A stretch of DNA of 64,000 bases from Roseomonas acroporae (GCF_023223525.1 NZ_JALPRX010000023.1:1-64000), one strand, 5' to 3'; positions 1-8,429 are shown, counted from the stretch's first letter. The notes: generated by a model from the sequence alone, not told the origin. Numbers and translations: made by a program.

Positions 1-58
1 CGCCGGGCGGGGCGCCCGGGTTGGCCGGGCCCGCCCCCCCGCCGACCGGCTCCCGGCC

Positions 59-102
59 GGCCGTCCCCGGGGCCAGCCCCAGGGCCAGCCCCGGGGACGG
101 CC
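59..102. other. Strong GC hairpin upstream of tenA
   Basis: A perfect 14-bp stem (arms 59-72 and 89-102, GGCCGTCCCCGGGG and its complement) encloses a 16-nt loop. No T-tract follows, so a classical intrinsic terminator is not shown. It could end transcription from a gene left of the window or fold in the tenA leader. I see no TPP riboswitch features between it and the start codon at 163. Confidence 0.4.
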
Positions 103-162
103 CGCGCGTCACGCCGCCGCGCGCGCGTTCCGTCGCCCGCCGATCCGCCCTATATCCGCTCC

Positions 163-936
163 ATGCAGCACCCAGACCCCGCCGATTTCGGCGCCCCCGG
201 CGGCCTGTTCCGCCGCCTGCGCGACAATTGCGCGGCGGAATGGGAGCACTACGCCTGGCACCCCTTCGTGCGCGGCCTCTCGGACGGCACGCTGCCCGAG
301 GACGCGTTCCGCCGCTACCTGGTGCAGGACTACCTGTTCCTGATCCAGTTCGCCCGCGCCAAGGCGCTCGCCGTGTTCAAGGCCGAGAGCCTGGACGCGA
401 TGCGCGACAAGACCGCGACCATCGGCGCCCTGCTCGACGAGATGCGGCTGCACGTCGGCTACTGCGCCGGCTGGGGCATCCCGGAGGCCGAGCTGCGGCG
501 CACGCCGGAAGCCGCCGAGACCGTCGCCTACACCCGCTACGTGCTCGACCGCGGCTTCGCCGGCGACATCCTCGACCTGGAGGTGGCGCTGGTGCCCTGC
601 ACGGTCGGCTACGGCGAGATCGCCCGCCGCATCCTGCGCGACCCCGGGCGGCTGGAGGCGGGCAATCCCTACCAGAGCTGGATCGACGCCTACGCCGCCC
701 CCGGCTACCAGGCGCTGGCCAAGGCCGCCGCCGCGCGCATCGACGCGCTTGGGGAGAGCCATGGCGGCGAGATCCGCTTCGCCGCCCTCGCCGCCACCTT
801 CACCGAGGCGACGCGGCTGGAGGCGCGCTTCTGGCAGATGGGGCTGGACGCGGCCGAACCCGGCTGGCGCCCCGGCTACCGGCGCGACCGCACCGGCTGG
901 ATCCAGATGGCCGGCACCCCCGGCCGTCCGGCCTGA
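163..936 (+). CDS. tenA: TenA/thiaminase II family protein
   Basis: 257 residues, slightly longer than typical TenA (about 220-235). The family hydrolyses amino-HMP or thiamine breakdown products in pyrimidine salvage for thiamine synthesis, in the cytoplasm. Visible signatures are WEHYAWHPFVRGLSDGTL near the N terminus, the helix YLVQDYLFLIQFARAKALA, a PCTVGYGEIA segment carrying the expected active-site Cys, and RLEARFWQMGL near the C terminus with the conserved Glu. The ATG at 163 fits the family start, although no good Shine-Dalgarno is visible. The mnmA start codon follows 11 nt after the stop, so the two are probably co-transcribed. Assignment is firm at family level; the exact substrate is not shown. 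Confidence 0.9.
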   Translation: MQHPDPADFGAPGGLFRRLRDNCAAEWEHYAWHPFVRGLSDGTLPEDAFRRYLVQDYLFLIQFARAKALAVFKAESLDAMRDKTATIGALLDEMRLHVGYCAGWGIPEAELRRTPEAAETVAYTRYVLDRGFAGDILDLEVALVPCTVGYGEIARRILRDPGRLEAGNPYQSWIDAYAAPGYQALAKAAAARIDALGESHGGEIRFAALAATFTEATRLEARFWQMGLDAAEPGWRPGYRRDRTGWIQMAGTPGRPA

Positions 937-947
937 GGCGGGGCGCC

Positions 948-2090
948 ATGCGCATCCTGGCCGCCATGTCCGGCGGCGTGGACAGCGCCGTCGCCGCCGG
1001 CCTGCTGCGCGAGCAGGGGCACGAGGTGATCGGCGCTACGCTGCAGCTCTACGACCACGGCACGGCGACCGGCCGCAAGGGCGCCTGCTGCGCCGGCGAG
1101 GACATCCACGACGCGCGCGACGTGGCCGACCGGCTCGGCATCCCGCACTACGTGCTGGACCGCGAGCGCCGATTCCGCGAGGCGGTGATCGACGACTTCG
1201 CCGGGAGCTACGCGCGCGGCGAGACGCCGATCCCCTGCGTCCGCTGCAACCAGACCGTGAAGTTCACCGACCTCGTCACGCTGGCCCGCGACCTCGGCTG
1301 CGAGGCGCTGGCCACCGGCCACTACGCCCGCCGCGTGGACCTGCCCGACGGCCCCGCCCTGCTGCGCGCCGCCGACCCGGCGCGCGACCAGAGCTACTTC
1401 CTGTTCGCCACCACCCGCGCGCAGCTCGAATTCTGCCGCTTCCCGGTGGGCGACTTCCCCGACAAGGCCGCCGTGCGCGCCGAGGCGGCGCGGCTCGGCC
1501 TCGCCGTGGCGGCGAAGCCCGACAGCCAGGACATCTGCTTCGTCCCCAGCGGCCGCTACCACGAGGTGGTGGCCGGGCTGCGCCCCGACGCCGCCGAGCC
1601 CGGCGAGATCGTCCATCTCGACGGCCGCGTGCTCGGCCGCCACGCCGGCATCGCGCGCTACACGGTGGGGCAGGGCAGGGGACTCGGCGACGCCTCGCGC
1701 GACGGGGAGACGCCGCTCTACGTCGCCGCGCTGGATGCGCCGCGCCGCCGCGTGGTGGTCGGCCCGGCCCCCGCGCTGCCGCGCGCCTCGGTCGAGGCCG
1801 GCGAGGTGAACTGGCTGGTCCCGCCGCCCGCCGCCCCGCTGCGCTGCGCCGTCAAGCTGCGCGCCCGCGAGGCGCCGCGTCCGGCCACGGCGCGCTGGGA
1901 TGCCGATGCGGAGGGGGGCGCCGGCCTGCTTCGCCTGGACCTCGACGAGCCCGGCATCGTCGCCCCCGGCCAGGGCTGCGTGCTCTACGACGGCGACCGT
2001 GTGCTGGGCGGCGGCTTCCTGCGCCGCCCGGCCCCGGCCGCGCGGGTGGAGGCGGCGGGGAAGGTTGACAGCGCGGGAGCGGCGGCTTAA
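948..2090 (+). CDS. mnmA: tRNA-specific 2-thiouridylase MnmA
   Basis: 380 residues, normal family length. MnmA thiolates U34 of tRNA-Lys, -Glu and -Gln with ATP and sulfur relayed from a cysteine desulfurase. The PP-loop SGGVDSAV lies at residues 8-15. The two catalytic cysteines are in PCVRCNQ (about residue 100) and SQDICFVPSGRY (about 195). The C-terminal part contains ARYTVGQGRGLG and the terminal beta-barrel ending GQGCVLYDGDRVLGGGFL. The ATG at 948 is chosen because the PP-loop then sits at its usual distance from the N terminus; the longer open frame upstream only overlaps tenA. An elongator tRNA-Met gene follows immediately. Confidence 0.96.
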   Translation: MRILAAMSGGVDSAVAAGLLREQGHEVIGATLQLYDHGTATGRKGACCAGEDIHDARDVADRLGIPHYVLDRERRFREAVIDDFAGSYARGETPIPCVRCNQTVKFTDLVTLARDLGCEALATGHYARRVDLPDGPALLRAADPARDQSYFLFATTRAQLEFCRFPVGDFPDKAAVRAEAARLGLAVAAKPDSQDICFVPSGRYHEVVAGLRPDAAEPGEIVHLDGRVLGRHAGIARYTVGQGRGLGDASRDGETPLYVAALDAPRRRVVVGPAPALPRASVEAGEVNWLVPPPAAPLRCAVKLRAREAPRPATARWDADAEGGAGLLRLDLDEPGIVAPGQGCVLYDGDRVLGGGFLRRPAPAARVEAAGKVDSAGAAA

Positions 2091-2109
2091 CTCCCGCGCC
2101 CTCACCGAT

Positions 2110-2184
2110 GGCGGCGTAGCTCAGCGGTAGAGCAGGGGAATCATAATCCCTTGGTCGGCGGTTCAAATCCGTCCGCCGCTACCA
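2110..2184 (+). tRNA. tRNA-Met (CAT), elongator type
   Basis: 75-nt cloverleaf with encoded CCA. The acceptor arm GGCGGCG pairs with CGCCGCT (G1-U72), the D arm is GCTC/GAGC, the anticodon stem GGGGA/TCCCT holds the loop ATCATAA with anticodon CAT at 2142-2144, and the T arm is GGCGG-TTCAAAT-CCGTC. CAT could mean initiator, elongator or lysidine-modified Ile. The G1-U72 pair and overall resemblance to alphaproteobacterial elongator tRNA-Met favour elongator; Ile2 cannot be fully excluded. Confidence 0.93.
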
Positions 2185-2230
2185 GTGAGGTGAACGGGCC
2201 GGCACGGCCCGGGAGGCTGCGGCCTCCGGA

Positions 2231-2274
2231 CACGAAGCCGCCCGGGGCCTGCGCCCCGGGCGGCTTCGTGTTTT
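2231..2274 (+). terminator. Intrinsic terminator after tRNA-Met
   Basis: A perfect 18-bp stem (2231-2248 with 2253-2270) closes a 4-nt loop and is followed by TTTT at 2271-2274. It lies 46 nt past the tRNA end and plausibly ends the tenA-mnmA-tRNA transcript. Confidence 0.85.
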
Positions 2275-2374
2275 CCGCCCGCGCCATGCGGTGGTGGACT
2301 CCCCCGTTCCGCCGCACCCGGCCCTTTCCCCGGCGCCGCTCCCGGCGCATCGACGGATGCGAAGGAGCCCCGCC

Positions 2375-3295
2375 ATGCCCGCCGCCCCGAACCCGTTCCA
2401 CGGCCTTTCCGCCTTCCCGATCACCCCCGCCGACCCGAAGGGCCGCGTGGACACGGAGGCGCTGTCCGGCCTGGTCGAGCGACTCGCCGCCGCCGGCGTC
2501 GACTCCATCGGCCTGCTCGGCAGCACCGGCACCTACGCCTATCTCGCCCGCGCCGAGCGCCGCCGCGCCATCGAGGCCGCCGCGCGCACGCTCGCCGGCC
2601 CCTCGGGGAGGCGTACCCCGCTCATCGTCGGCATCGGCGCGCTGCGCACCGACGACGCCGAGGACCTCGCCCGCGACGCGGCCGAGGCCGGCGCCGACGG
2701 CCTGCTGCTCGCCCCCGTCTCCTACACGCCGCTGAAGGACGAGGAGGTGTTCCGGCACTTCGCCGCCGTCGCCGCCGCCACCGACCTGCCGCTCTGCGTC
2801 TACAACAACCCCGGCACCACGCATTTCGACGTCGGCGACGCCCTGCTCGCCCGCCTCGCCGGGGTGCCGCGCATCGTCGCCGTGAAGAACCCGGCCCCGC
2901 CCGCGCCGGAGGCCGCCGCCCGCCACGCCGCGCTGCGCGCCACGGTCCCGGACGGCTTCGCCCTCGGCTACAGCGTGGACTGGCACGCGGCGGGCGCGCT
3001 GCTGGCCGGCGGCGCCGCCTGGTACAGCGTGGCCGGCGGCCTGCTGCCCGCCCCCTGTCTCGCCCTCTGCCGCGCGGCGCGTTCCGGCGACGCGGCGCTG
3101 GCCGCCCGCCTCGACGCGCAACTCGCGCCCCTCTGGCAACTCTTCCGGGAACTGAGCAGCCTGCGCGTCGTCTACGCCGCCGCCAACCTGCTCGGCCTTT
3201 GCCGCGCCGCGCCGCCGCGCCCGATCCTGCCCCTCTCGCCGGCCGACACCGACCGCGTGGCCGCGGTGCTGCACGGCCTGTCCGCGGCCGCCTGA
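2375..3295 (+). CDS. DapA/NAL-family aldolase or deaminase
   Basis: 306 residues from the ATG at 2375, which has AAGGAG at 2362-2367. TIM-barrel family of dihydrodipicolinate synthase, N-acetylneuraminate lyase and related deaminases. Seen: the glycine/threonine substrate motif LLGSTGTYAYL (near residue 45), the YNNPGTT tyrosine motif and the Schiff-base lysine in IVAVKNPAP. Because a flavin/iron-sulfur dehydrogenase trio of the D-hydroxyproline/opine type lies 1 kb downstream, a role as pyrroline-4-hydroxy-2-carboxylate deaminase is possible. Divergence from canonical DapA (for example GYSVDWHAAGALLAG) argues against lysine biosynthesis. The specific reaction is inference. Confidence 0.85.
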   Translation: MPAAPNPFHGLSAFPITPADPKGRVDTEALSGLVERLAAAGVDSIGLLGSTGTYAYLARAERRRAIEAAARTLAGPSGRRTPLIVGIGALRTDDAEDLARDAAEAGADGLLLAPVSYTPLKDEEVFRHFAAVAAATDLPLCVYNNPGTTHFDVGDALLARLAGVPRIVAVKNPAPPAPEAAARHAALRATVPDGFALGYSVDWHAAGALLAGGAAWYSVAGGLLPAPCLALCRAARSGDAALAARLDAQLAPLWQLFRELSSLRVVYAAANLLGLCRAAPPRPILPLSPADTDRVAAVLHGLSAAA

Positions 3296-3348
3296 CACCG
3301 CCCCGCCGGCCGACACGCCGTCCGGCGGCGCGCCCGGGCGTCCGCTGC

Positions 3349-3453
3349 CTGGAGCCGTTCCGGCCTGATATAGTCAGGCCGGAACGGCTCCAGCCTTTTG
3401 GTTTCTCGCATTTTCCGAGCCGTCGGGTGAGTACACCCAGCCTGAAAATGCTC
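3349..3453 (+). repeat. Intergenic double-hairpin repeat, family 1, copy A
   Basis: Two hairpins in tandem. The first is a perfect 18-bp stem (3351-3368 with 3374-3391) around the loop TATAG. The second pairs GCATTTTC (3409-3416) with GAAAATGC (3444-3451) and has an inner stem GGGTG/CACCC. The same layout recurs at 8586, 33661, 36443, 40876 and 63623. It lies just 3' of the DapA-family gene and 3' of the convergent HD gene, so it could act as a bidirectional terminator. Confidence 0.85.
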
Positions 3454-3487
3454 AAGGCGTCCGCGCCACGGGGCGTGGCGGCACGGT

Positions 3488-3988
3488 TCAGCCCGCCGCC
3501 CCGCCCCTGTCCGCCGCCCGCCCCAGCGCCCGCTCCAGGATCGCCCGCGCCGGCAGGTAGCGGTCCCGCAGCATCGCCGCCCCGCCCGGGATCGCCGGCC
3601 GCGCCGGGTCGCTGTTGTCGAGGTTGTCGGCCAGCTTCACCCGCAGCGCCCCACGGTCGCCGCTCGCCGCCAGCGCCCGGATCCAGTCGAGATAGGGCAC
3701 GGCGCGGTCGCGCGTCAGCCGCTCCACCATCGCCACCGCCTCGGGCGCGATGCCGGCGGCGCGCAGCATCTCGGCCGTGGCCGCCGTGTCCTCGATCGCG
3801 TCGTGCAGCAGCGCCGCCTGGATCTCGGCCGGGCCGGCATCGGGAAACAGCGCCACCAGCCGCCGCGCCACGCGCTCCAGGTGGCCGAGATAGGGCACGC
3901 CGCCCTTGTCGATCTGCCCGGCGTGCAGGCGCTGCGCCAGGTGCCAGGCCGGCCGGATGGCCGGGTCGGTGAGGTCGAGGCCGGTCAT
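3488..3988 (-). CDS. HD-domain phosphohydrolase (SpoT/MESH1-like)
   Basis: 166 residues from the ATG at 3988, which has GGAG 8 nt upstream on its strand; an open frame runs back to 4036 but adds only low-complexity residues. The segment VPYLGHLERVA followed by LLHDAIEDTAA is the HD metal-binding signature of small (p)ppGpp-hydrolase-like proteins. No synthetase, TGS or ACT domain is present, so this is a single-domain hydrolase. It is convergent with the DapA-family gene and divergent from the dehydrogenase operon. Substrate is unproven. Confidence 0.75.
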   Translation of the reverse strand: MTGLDLTDPAIRPAWHLAQRLHAGQIDKGGVPYLGHLERVARRLVALFPDAGPAEIQAALLHDAIEDTAATAEMLRAAGIAPEAVAMVERLTRDRAVPYLDWIRALAASGDRGALRVKLADNLDNSDPARPAIPGGAAMLRDRYLPARAILERALGRAADRGGAAG

Positions 3989-4271
3989 GCCGCCGCCTGC
4001 TCCATCGTTTCCATCCCGCATGGCCACCCGGATCACACGGCGGCCGATCCGTTCCCCGATCCGCCCCTTCGCGGGTGGCGCGGCCCTTCACGACCCACCC
4101 GCCATGTCGGATGATCGGCCCCAGGTGGTGTCAGGGCGGCGCCAGGGTAGCGCCGCCGCCGCCGCCGGCACACCGCGCGTTCCGAGGGCGCGCCACCAGG
4201 ACACTGCCGCCGCCGATGCCCCATCCGCCGCCACGCCGCCCGCGCCGCGATCCGCGCCACGCCCCGCCGGC

Positions 4272-5390
4272 ATGAGCGCCACCGACGCCATCGTCGTCGG
4301 CGGCGGGCTGGTCGGCGTCGCCATCGCGCACGGGCTCCAGCGCCAGGGGCTCGCCGTCGCGCTGCTCGACGAGGGCGACGTCGCGCATCGCGCCAGCCGC
4401 GGCAATTTCGGGCTGGTCTGGGTGCAGTCCAAGGGCATCGGCGCGCCGCACTACCAGCGCTGGACCCGCGACTCGGCCGCCGAATGGCCCGCCCTGGCCG
4501 CCACGCTGCGCGAGGCCACCGGCATCGACCCCGCCCTGCACCAGCCCGGCGGCGTCACGCTCTGCCTCTCGGAGGCCGAGCTGGCCGAGCGCGCCGAATC
4601 CCTCGCGCGGCTTCGCCGCGAATCCGGCAATGCCGGCTACGAGTACCGGCTCCTCGATCCCGCCGCGCTGCGCGAGATGCTGCCGGGGCTGGGCCCGCGC
4701 GTGGTCGGCGGCAGCTACACGCCCTATGACGGCCATGCCTCCCCGCTGCATCTCCTGCGCGCCCTGCACACCGCCTTCCGCGACGCGGGCGGCGCCTACC
4801 ACCCGAACACCACGGTCGCCACCCTGCGCCCCGCCCCGCACGACTTCGCGGTGGAGGCGGCCGGCACCACGCTGCGCGCCCCGCGCCTCGTCCTCGCCGC
4901 CGGGCTCGGCAACGCCGCCCTCGCGCCGCTGGTCGGCCTCTCGGCGCCGCTGCGGCCCGAGCGCGGCCAGATCATCGTCACCGAGCGCGCCGCGCCGGTC
5001 CTGCCCATGCCGCTGGTCAACATCCGCCAGACCGGGGAGGGCTCGCTGCTGATCGGCAACAGCGCCGAGGAGGCCGGCTTCGACACGCTCACCCAGTCCC
5101 CGCCCGTCCTGCGCGACATGGCCCGCCGCGCCGTGCTGTGCTTCCCCTGGATCGCCGGGCTGAACGTCGTCCGCGCGTGGTCGGCGCTGCGCGTCATGTC
5201 GCCCGACGGGCGGCCGATCTACGACCAGTCCGAGCGCTTCCCCGGCGCCTTCCTCGCCACCTGCCACTCGGGCGTCACCCTCGCCGCGGCGCATGCCCGG
5301 CTGCTGGCGCCGATGATCGCCGCCGGCGCCCTCACCACCGCCATGTCCCCCTTCGGCGCGGGCCGCTTCGATGTTCAGAACGCGGCCTGA
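4272..5390 (+). CDS. FAD-dependent amine oxidoreductase (DAO family), beta-type subunit
   Basis: 372 residues. The N-terminal dinucleotide-binding motif IVVGGGLVGVAIAHGL begins near residue 7, followed by the conserved SRGNFGLVWVQ segment, and GVTLAAAHARLLA near the C terminus closes the FAD site. This is the D-amino-acid-oxidase fold used by subunit B of opine oxidases, the beta subunit of D-hydroxyproline dehydrogenases and HcnC. The ATG at 4272 gives the dinucleotide fold its normal position. Its 3' end overlaps the ferredoxin-like gene by 20 nt, so the pair is translationally coupled. The amine substrate cannot be read from sequence. Confidence 0.88.
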   Translation: MSATDAIVVGGGLVGVAIAHGLQRQGLAVALLDEGDVAHRASRGNFGLVWVQSKGIGAPHYQRWTRDSAAEWPALAATLREATGIDPALHQPGGVTLCLSEAELAERAESLARLRRESGNAGYEYRLLDPAALREMLPGLGPRVVGGSYTPYDGHASPLHLLRALHTAFRDAGGAYHPNTTVATLRPAPHDFAVEAAGTTLRAPRLVLAAGLGNAALAPLVGLSAPLRPERGQIIVTERAAPVLPMPLVNIRQTGEGSLLIGNSAEEAGFDTLTQSPPVLRDMARRAVLCFPWIAGLNVVRAWSALRVMSPDGRPIYDQSERFPGAFLATCHSGVTLAAAHARLLAPMIAAGALTTAMSPFGAGRFDVQNAA

Positions 5391-5661
5391 GGCCCGCCCG
5401 TCCGTGGTGGAGGTGCTGGTCGGGGACCGGCCGGTGCTGGTGCCCGCGGGCGCCTCGGCCGCCGCCGCCGTGCTGCTCTCGGACCTGCCCGCCATCCGGA
5501 CCACGCCCGTCTCCGGCGCGCCGCGCCTGCCCTACTGCATGATGGGCGTCTGCTTCGACTGCCTCGCCGAGATCGACGGCGTGCCGAACCGGCAGGCCTG
5601 CATGGTGACGGTGGCGCCGGGCATGCGGATCGCGCCGCAGCGAGGCGTGCGGGCGGCATGA
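5371..5661 (+). CDS. Small [2Fe-2S] subunit of the flavin dehydrogenase
   Basis: 96 residues. The segment RLPYCMMGVCFDCLAEIDG followed by NRQACM supplies the four-cysteine plant-type [2Fe-2S] pattern seen in the gamma subunit of D-hydroxyproline dehydrogenase and in HcnA. It overlaps the upstream oxidase gene and precedes the large FAD/NAD-type subunit by 100 nt. It should carry electrons between the two flavin subunits. Assignment rests on cysteine spacing and operon context. Confidence 0.85.
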   Translation: MFRTRPEARPSVVEVLVGDRPVLVPAGASAAAAVLLSDLPAIRTTPVSGAPRLPYCMMGVCFDCLAEIDGVPNRQACMVTVAPGMRIAPQRGVRAA

Positions 5662-5761
5662 GCGGGCCGCCCCCGCACGCGCGCCGCCTCCGCGCCCCGC
5701 CCGCCGGGGCGGGCGCCGCCCTTCCCGGCGGCGCGGACGCGTCGCCCCCGCGCCGCGCCGC

Positions 5762-7210
5762 ATGACCCCCGGCCCCGCTCCCCGCGACCTGGCGATCGTC
5801 GGCGCCGGCCCCGCCGGCATGGCGGCCGCCGTCGAGGCCGACGCGCTCGGCCTCTCGGTCGTCCTGATCGACGAGCAGCCGACCCCCGGCGGCCAGGTCT
5901 TCCGCGCCGTCGAGGCCGGGGCAGGCGATCCCGCTGGCGATCCCGCCGGTGATTCCGCTGGCGATCCTGCCCTGGCCGGCGAGGACCGGGACTCCGGCGC
6001 CCGGCTCGTCGCCGGCCTGCGCGCCGCCATCGGGGCCTCCGCGCGCCTCGACTACCGCCCCCGCACCGCCCTCTGGCACCTCGACGCCGATGCCGGCCTC
6101 CTCTCCACCGTGACGGACGGCGCGGCCGGCGAGGTCGCCGCGCGCCGCGTCCTGCTCGCCACCGGCGCGCAGGAGCGGCCGGTGCCGATCCCCGGCTGGA
6201 CCCTGCCCGGCGTGCTCACCGCCGGCGCCGCGCAGATCCTGCTCAAGACCGCGGGCGCCGTGCCGGAGGGCGCGGCGGCGATCGCCGGCCAGGGGCCGCT
6301 CTGCTGGCTGCTGGCGGTGCAGCTCCTGCGCGCGGGCGCCGGCCCGCTGACCCTGCTGGAGACCTCGTCCGGCGGCGCGCTGCCGCGGGCGCTGCGCGCG
6401 GGCGGGCTGTGGTCCGGCCGCGCCGCGCTGCGCAAGGGCGTGTCGCTGATGCGCGAGGCACGCGCCCGCGGCCTTCGCGTCGTCCCGGGCGTGCGCGGCC
6501 TGCGCGCCGGGGGCGATTCCCGCCTGCGCCGCGTCGCCTGGGAAGGCGGCACGCTGGAATGCGGCACGCTGCTGCTGCACGAGGGGGTGATCCCGTCCAC
6601 CCACGTCACCCGCGCCCTCGGGCTGGCGCACGAATGGGATGCCGGCCAGTTCTGCTGGCGGCCCCGCCTCGACGCCTGGGGCGCCACCAGCCACCCGGCC
6701 ATCGCCGTGGCGGGCGATGGCGGCGGCATCGGTGGCTGGGAGGCGGCGGTGGCGGCCGGCCGGCTCGCGGCCCTCGACGCCGCGTACCGGCTCGGCCGGC
6801 TGGACGCCGCCGCGCGCGACGCCCGCGCCGCGCCCCCGCGCGCCGCGCTGCGCCGGGCGCTCGCCCTGCGTCCCTTCCTCGACCGCCTCTACGCCCCGTC
6901 GCCCGCCGTGCTCGCCCCGCCCGACGACGCCACGGTCGTCTGCCGCTGCGAGGAGGTGACGGCCGGGCAGGTGCGGGCCGCCGCCCGCCTCGGCGCCACC
7001 GGCCCCAACCAGGTGAAGGCCTTCCTGCGGGCCGGCATGGGGCCGTGCCAGGGGCGGCTCTGCGGCACCACCGTCGCCGCGCTGGTGGCAGGGGCGCGCG
7101 GCATTCCCGTCCCGGCGGCCGGCGTGCTGCGGCCGCGCGCCCCCTACAGGCCGGTCACGGTCGGCGCGCTGGCCGGGCCGCTGCCGGAGGCGGATGACCC
7201 GATCGGGTGA
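5762..7210 (+). CDS. FAD/NAD(P)-binding subunit with BFD-like domain (opine oxidase A / HcnB type)
   Basis: 482 residues. A Rossmann motif AIVGAGPAGMAAAVEA starts near residue 10, a second nucleotide-binding region contains LLATGAQERPVPIPGW, and AVAGDGGGIGGWEAAVAAGRLAA closes the FAD fold. The C terminus has VVCRCEEVT followed by GMGPCQGRLC, a BFD-like [2Fe-2S] domain. Together with the two preceding genes it makes an alpha-beta-gamma dehydrogenase for D-hydroxyproline, an opine or glycine. A short tandem repeat, GDPAGDPAGDSAGDPA, interrupts the region after the first fold. HcnABC is less likely because gene order differs. Confidence 0.87.
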   Translation: MTPGPAPRDLAIVGAGPAGMAAAVEADALGLSVVLIDEQPTPGGQVFRAVEAGAGDPAGDPAGDSAGDPALAGEDRDSGARLVAGLRAAIGASARLDYRPRTALWHLDADAGLLSTVTDGAAGEVAARRVLLATGAQERPVPIPGWTLPGVLTAGAAQILLKTAGAVPEGAAAIAGQGPLCWLLAVQLLRAGAGPLTLLETSSGGALPRALRAGGLWSGRAALRKGVSLMREARARGLRVVPGVRGLRAGGDSRLRRVAWEGGTLECGTLLLHEGVIPSTHVTRALGLAHEWDAGQFCWRPRLDAWGATSHPAIAVAGDGGGIGGWEAAVAAGRLAALDAAYRLGRLDAAARDARAAPPRAALRRALALRPFLDRLYAPSPAVLAPPDDATVVCRCEEVTAGQVRAAARLGATGPNQVKAFLRAGMGPCQGRLCGTTVAALVAGARGIPVPAAGVLRPRAPYRPVTVGALAGPLPEADDPIG

Positions 7211-7607
7211 GGCTGCCCGGAAAACAAGGCGCCGGAGCGGCGCCGTAAGCCATGGCGAACGGGATCCGCGGAGCGGCTCGCCGGCCGGCGGACAGGCCCG
7301 GCGGCTTGAAGCCGCTCCGGTACGGAGCCCATGGCGAATTGCGGTCCCGGCCGGACCGCGGCAGGCTGGGCGGGCCCGCTCGGCCAGCCGCCCGGCCGCG
7401 AATCTCCGGCGGCTCGGCCGGGGAGCTGTTCGGGTGGCCGTAGGCCGGATGTAAGGCTCCCGGCCGCAAGCTCGCCGTCCGACGGGTCCGGCCCGGGCAA
7501 CGCATCACCCGCCGCCGGCCGTCGGCAAACCATTGATCTCAGATTACACATTCTCCATATATTCGCGCGACCGGGCATTCCGCCCGAGACGAGGAGCTTT
7601 CCGACCC
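7211..7607. other. Intergenic region before BI-1 gene
   Basis: 397 nt without a convincing gene. Its centre (about 7310-7360) has a degenerate inverted repeat resembling repeat family 2. The final 80 nt turn AT-rich and hold the promoter described separately. Open frames through it are GC-driven and have no recognisable product. Confidence 0.4.
7533..7563 (+). promoter_or_regulatory. Candidate sigma-70 promoter of BI-1 gene
   Basis: TTGATC at 7533-7538 and either CATATA (7556-7561, 17-nt spacer) or TATATT (7558-7563, 19-nt spacer) stand out in an otherwise GC-rich region 45-75 nt upstream of the start codon. Inferred from sequence only. Confidence 0.4.
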
Positions 7608-8396
7608 ATGGCCCTTCCCGACTATCGGTACACGCAGGGGACGCCGGCTGGCTGGGGCCGCCCTGCTGCCGCCGACGCCGCCGCCATCGATGTCGGCCTG
7701 CGGGCGTACATGCTCCGGGTCTACAACTGGATGGCCTCGGGGCTCGCCCTCACCGGCATCGTCGCCTACCTGATCGCCAGCCAGCCCGCCATCACGGCGC
7801 TGTTCTGGGAGCGGGTGGTGACGCCGCGCGGCGTCGCGGCGAACCCGACGCTGCTCGGCTACGCCGCGATCTTCGCGCCGCTCGCCTTCGTGCTGGTGCT
7901 GAGCTTCGGCATCAACAAGCTGAGCAAGGGCACCGCGCAGGCGCTGTTCTGGGCATTCTGCGCCGCGATGGGCGCGAGCATGTCGCAGATCTTCCTGATG
8001 TTCACCGGCGCCTCGATCGCCAGCACCTTCTTCGTCACCGCCGGCATGTTCGCGGCCGTCAGCCTCTACGGCTACACCACGAACGCCGACCTGACGCGGA
8101 TGGGCAGCTTCATGATGATGGGCCTGATCGGCATCATCATCGCCGGCCTCGTGAACATGTTCATGCAGTCCTCGGCGCTGCAGTTCGCGATCAGCGTGCT
8201 CGGCGTCGTGATCTTCGTGGGCCTCACCGCCTACGACACGCAGCGGATCAAGTCCGACTACATCGAGTACGCCTACGCGGAGGGCACGGAGCTGGCGGGC
8301 AAGCGCAGCGTGATGGACGCGCTGGGCCTCTACCTGAACTTCGTGAACCTGTTCCAGTTCATGCTGCAGTTCATGGGCGTGCGCCAGAACGACTGA
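7608..8396 (+). CDS. Bax inhibitor-1 / YccA-YbhL family membrane protein
   Basis: 262 residues; ATG at 7608 with GAGGAG at 7591-7596. About seven hydrophobic helices follow a short polar N terminus. The family end signature is present: FVGLTAYDTQRIK and then a terminal helix ending ALGLYLNFVNLFQFML. Bacterial members are inner-membrane pH-sensitive calcium-leak or protease-associated proteins. A 15-nt sequence repeated three times begins inside the last codons and crosses the stop. A terminator lies 75 nt downstream. Confidence 0.93.
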   Translation: MALPDYRYTQGTPAGWGRPAAADAAAIDVGLRAYMLRVYNWMASGLALTGIVAYLIASQPAITALFWERVVTPRGVAANPTLLGYAAIFAPLAFVLVLSFGINKLSKGTAQALFWAFCAAMGASMSQIFLMFTGASIASTFFVTAGMFAAVSLYGYTTNADLTRMGSFMMMGLIGIIIAGLVNMFMQSSALQFAISVLGVVIFVGLTAYDTQRIKSDYIEYAYAEGTELAGKRSVMDALGLYLNFVNLFQFMLQFMGVRQND

Positions 8397-8429
8397 CGTC
8401 AGAACGACTGTTGCCAGAACGACTGGCGC
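8385..8429 (+). repeat. 15-nt tandem repeat across the BI-1 stop codon
   Basis: Three units, each beginning CAGAACGACTG, start at 8385, 8400 and 8415. The first unit encodes the last residues QND and holds the stop codon, so the other copies lie in the 3' untranslated region. Confidence 0.85.

Noticed and set aside
1-162. TPP riboswitch before tenA
   Set aside because: No thi-box-like conserved segments; only one simple GC hairpin is present.
2110-2184. tRNA-Ile2 with lysidine-modified CAT
   Set aside because: Acceptor G1-U72 and overall sequence are closer to alphaproteobacterial elongator tRNA-Met; not fully excluded.
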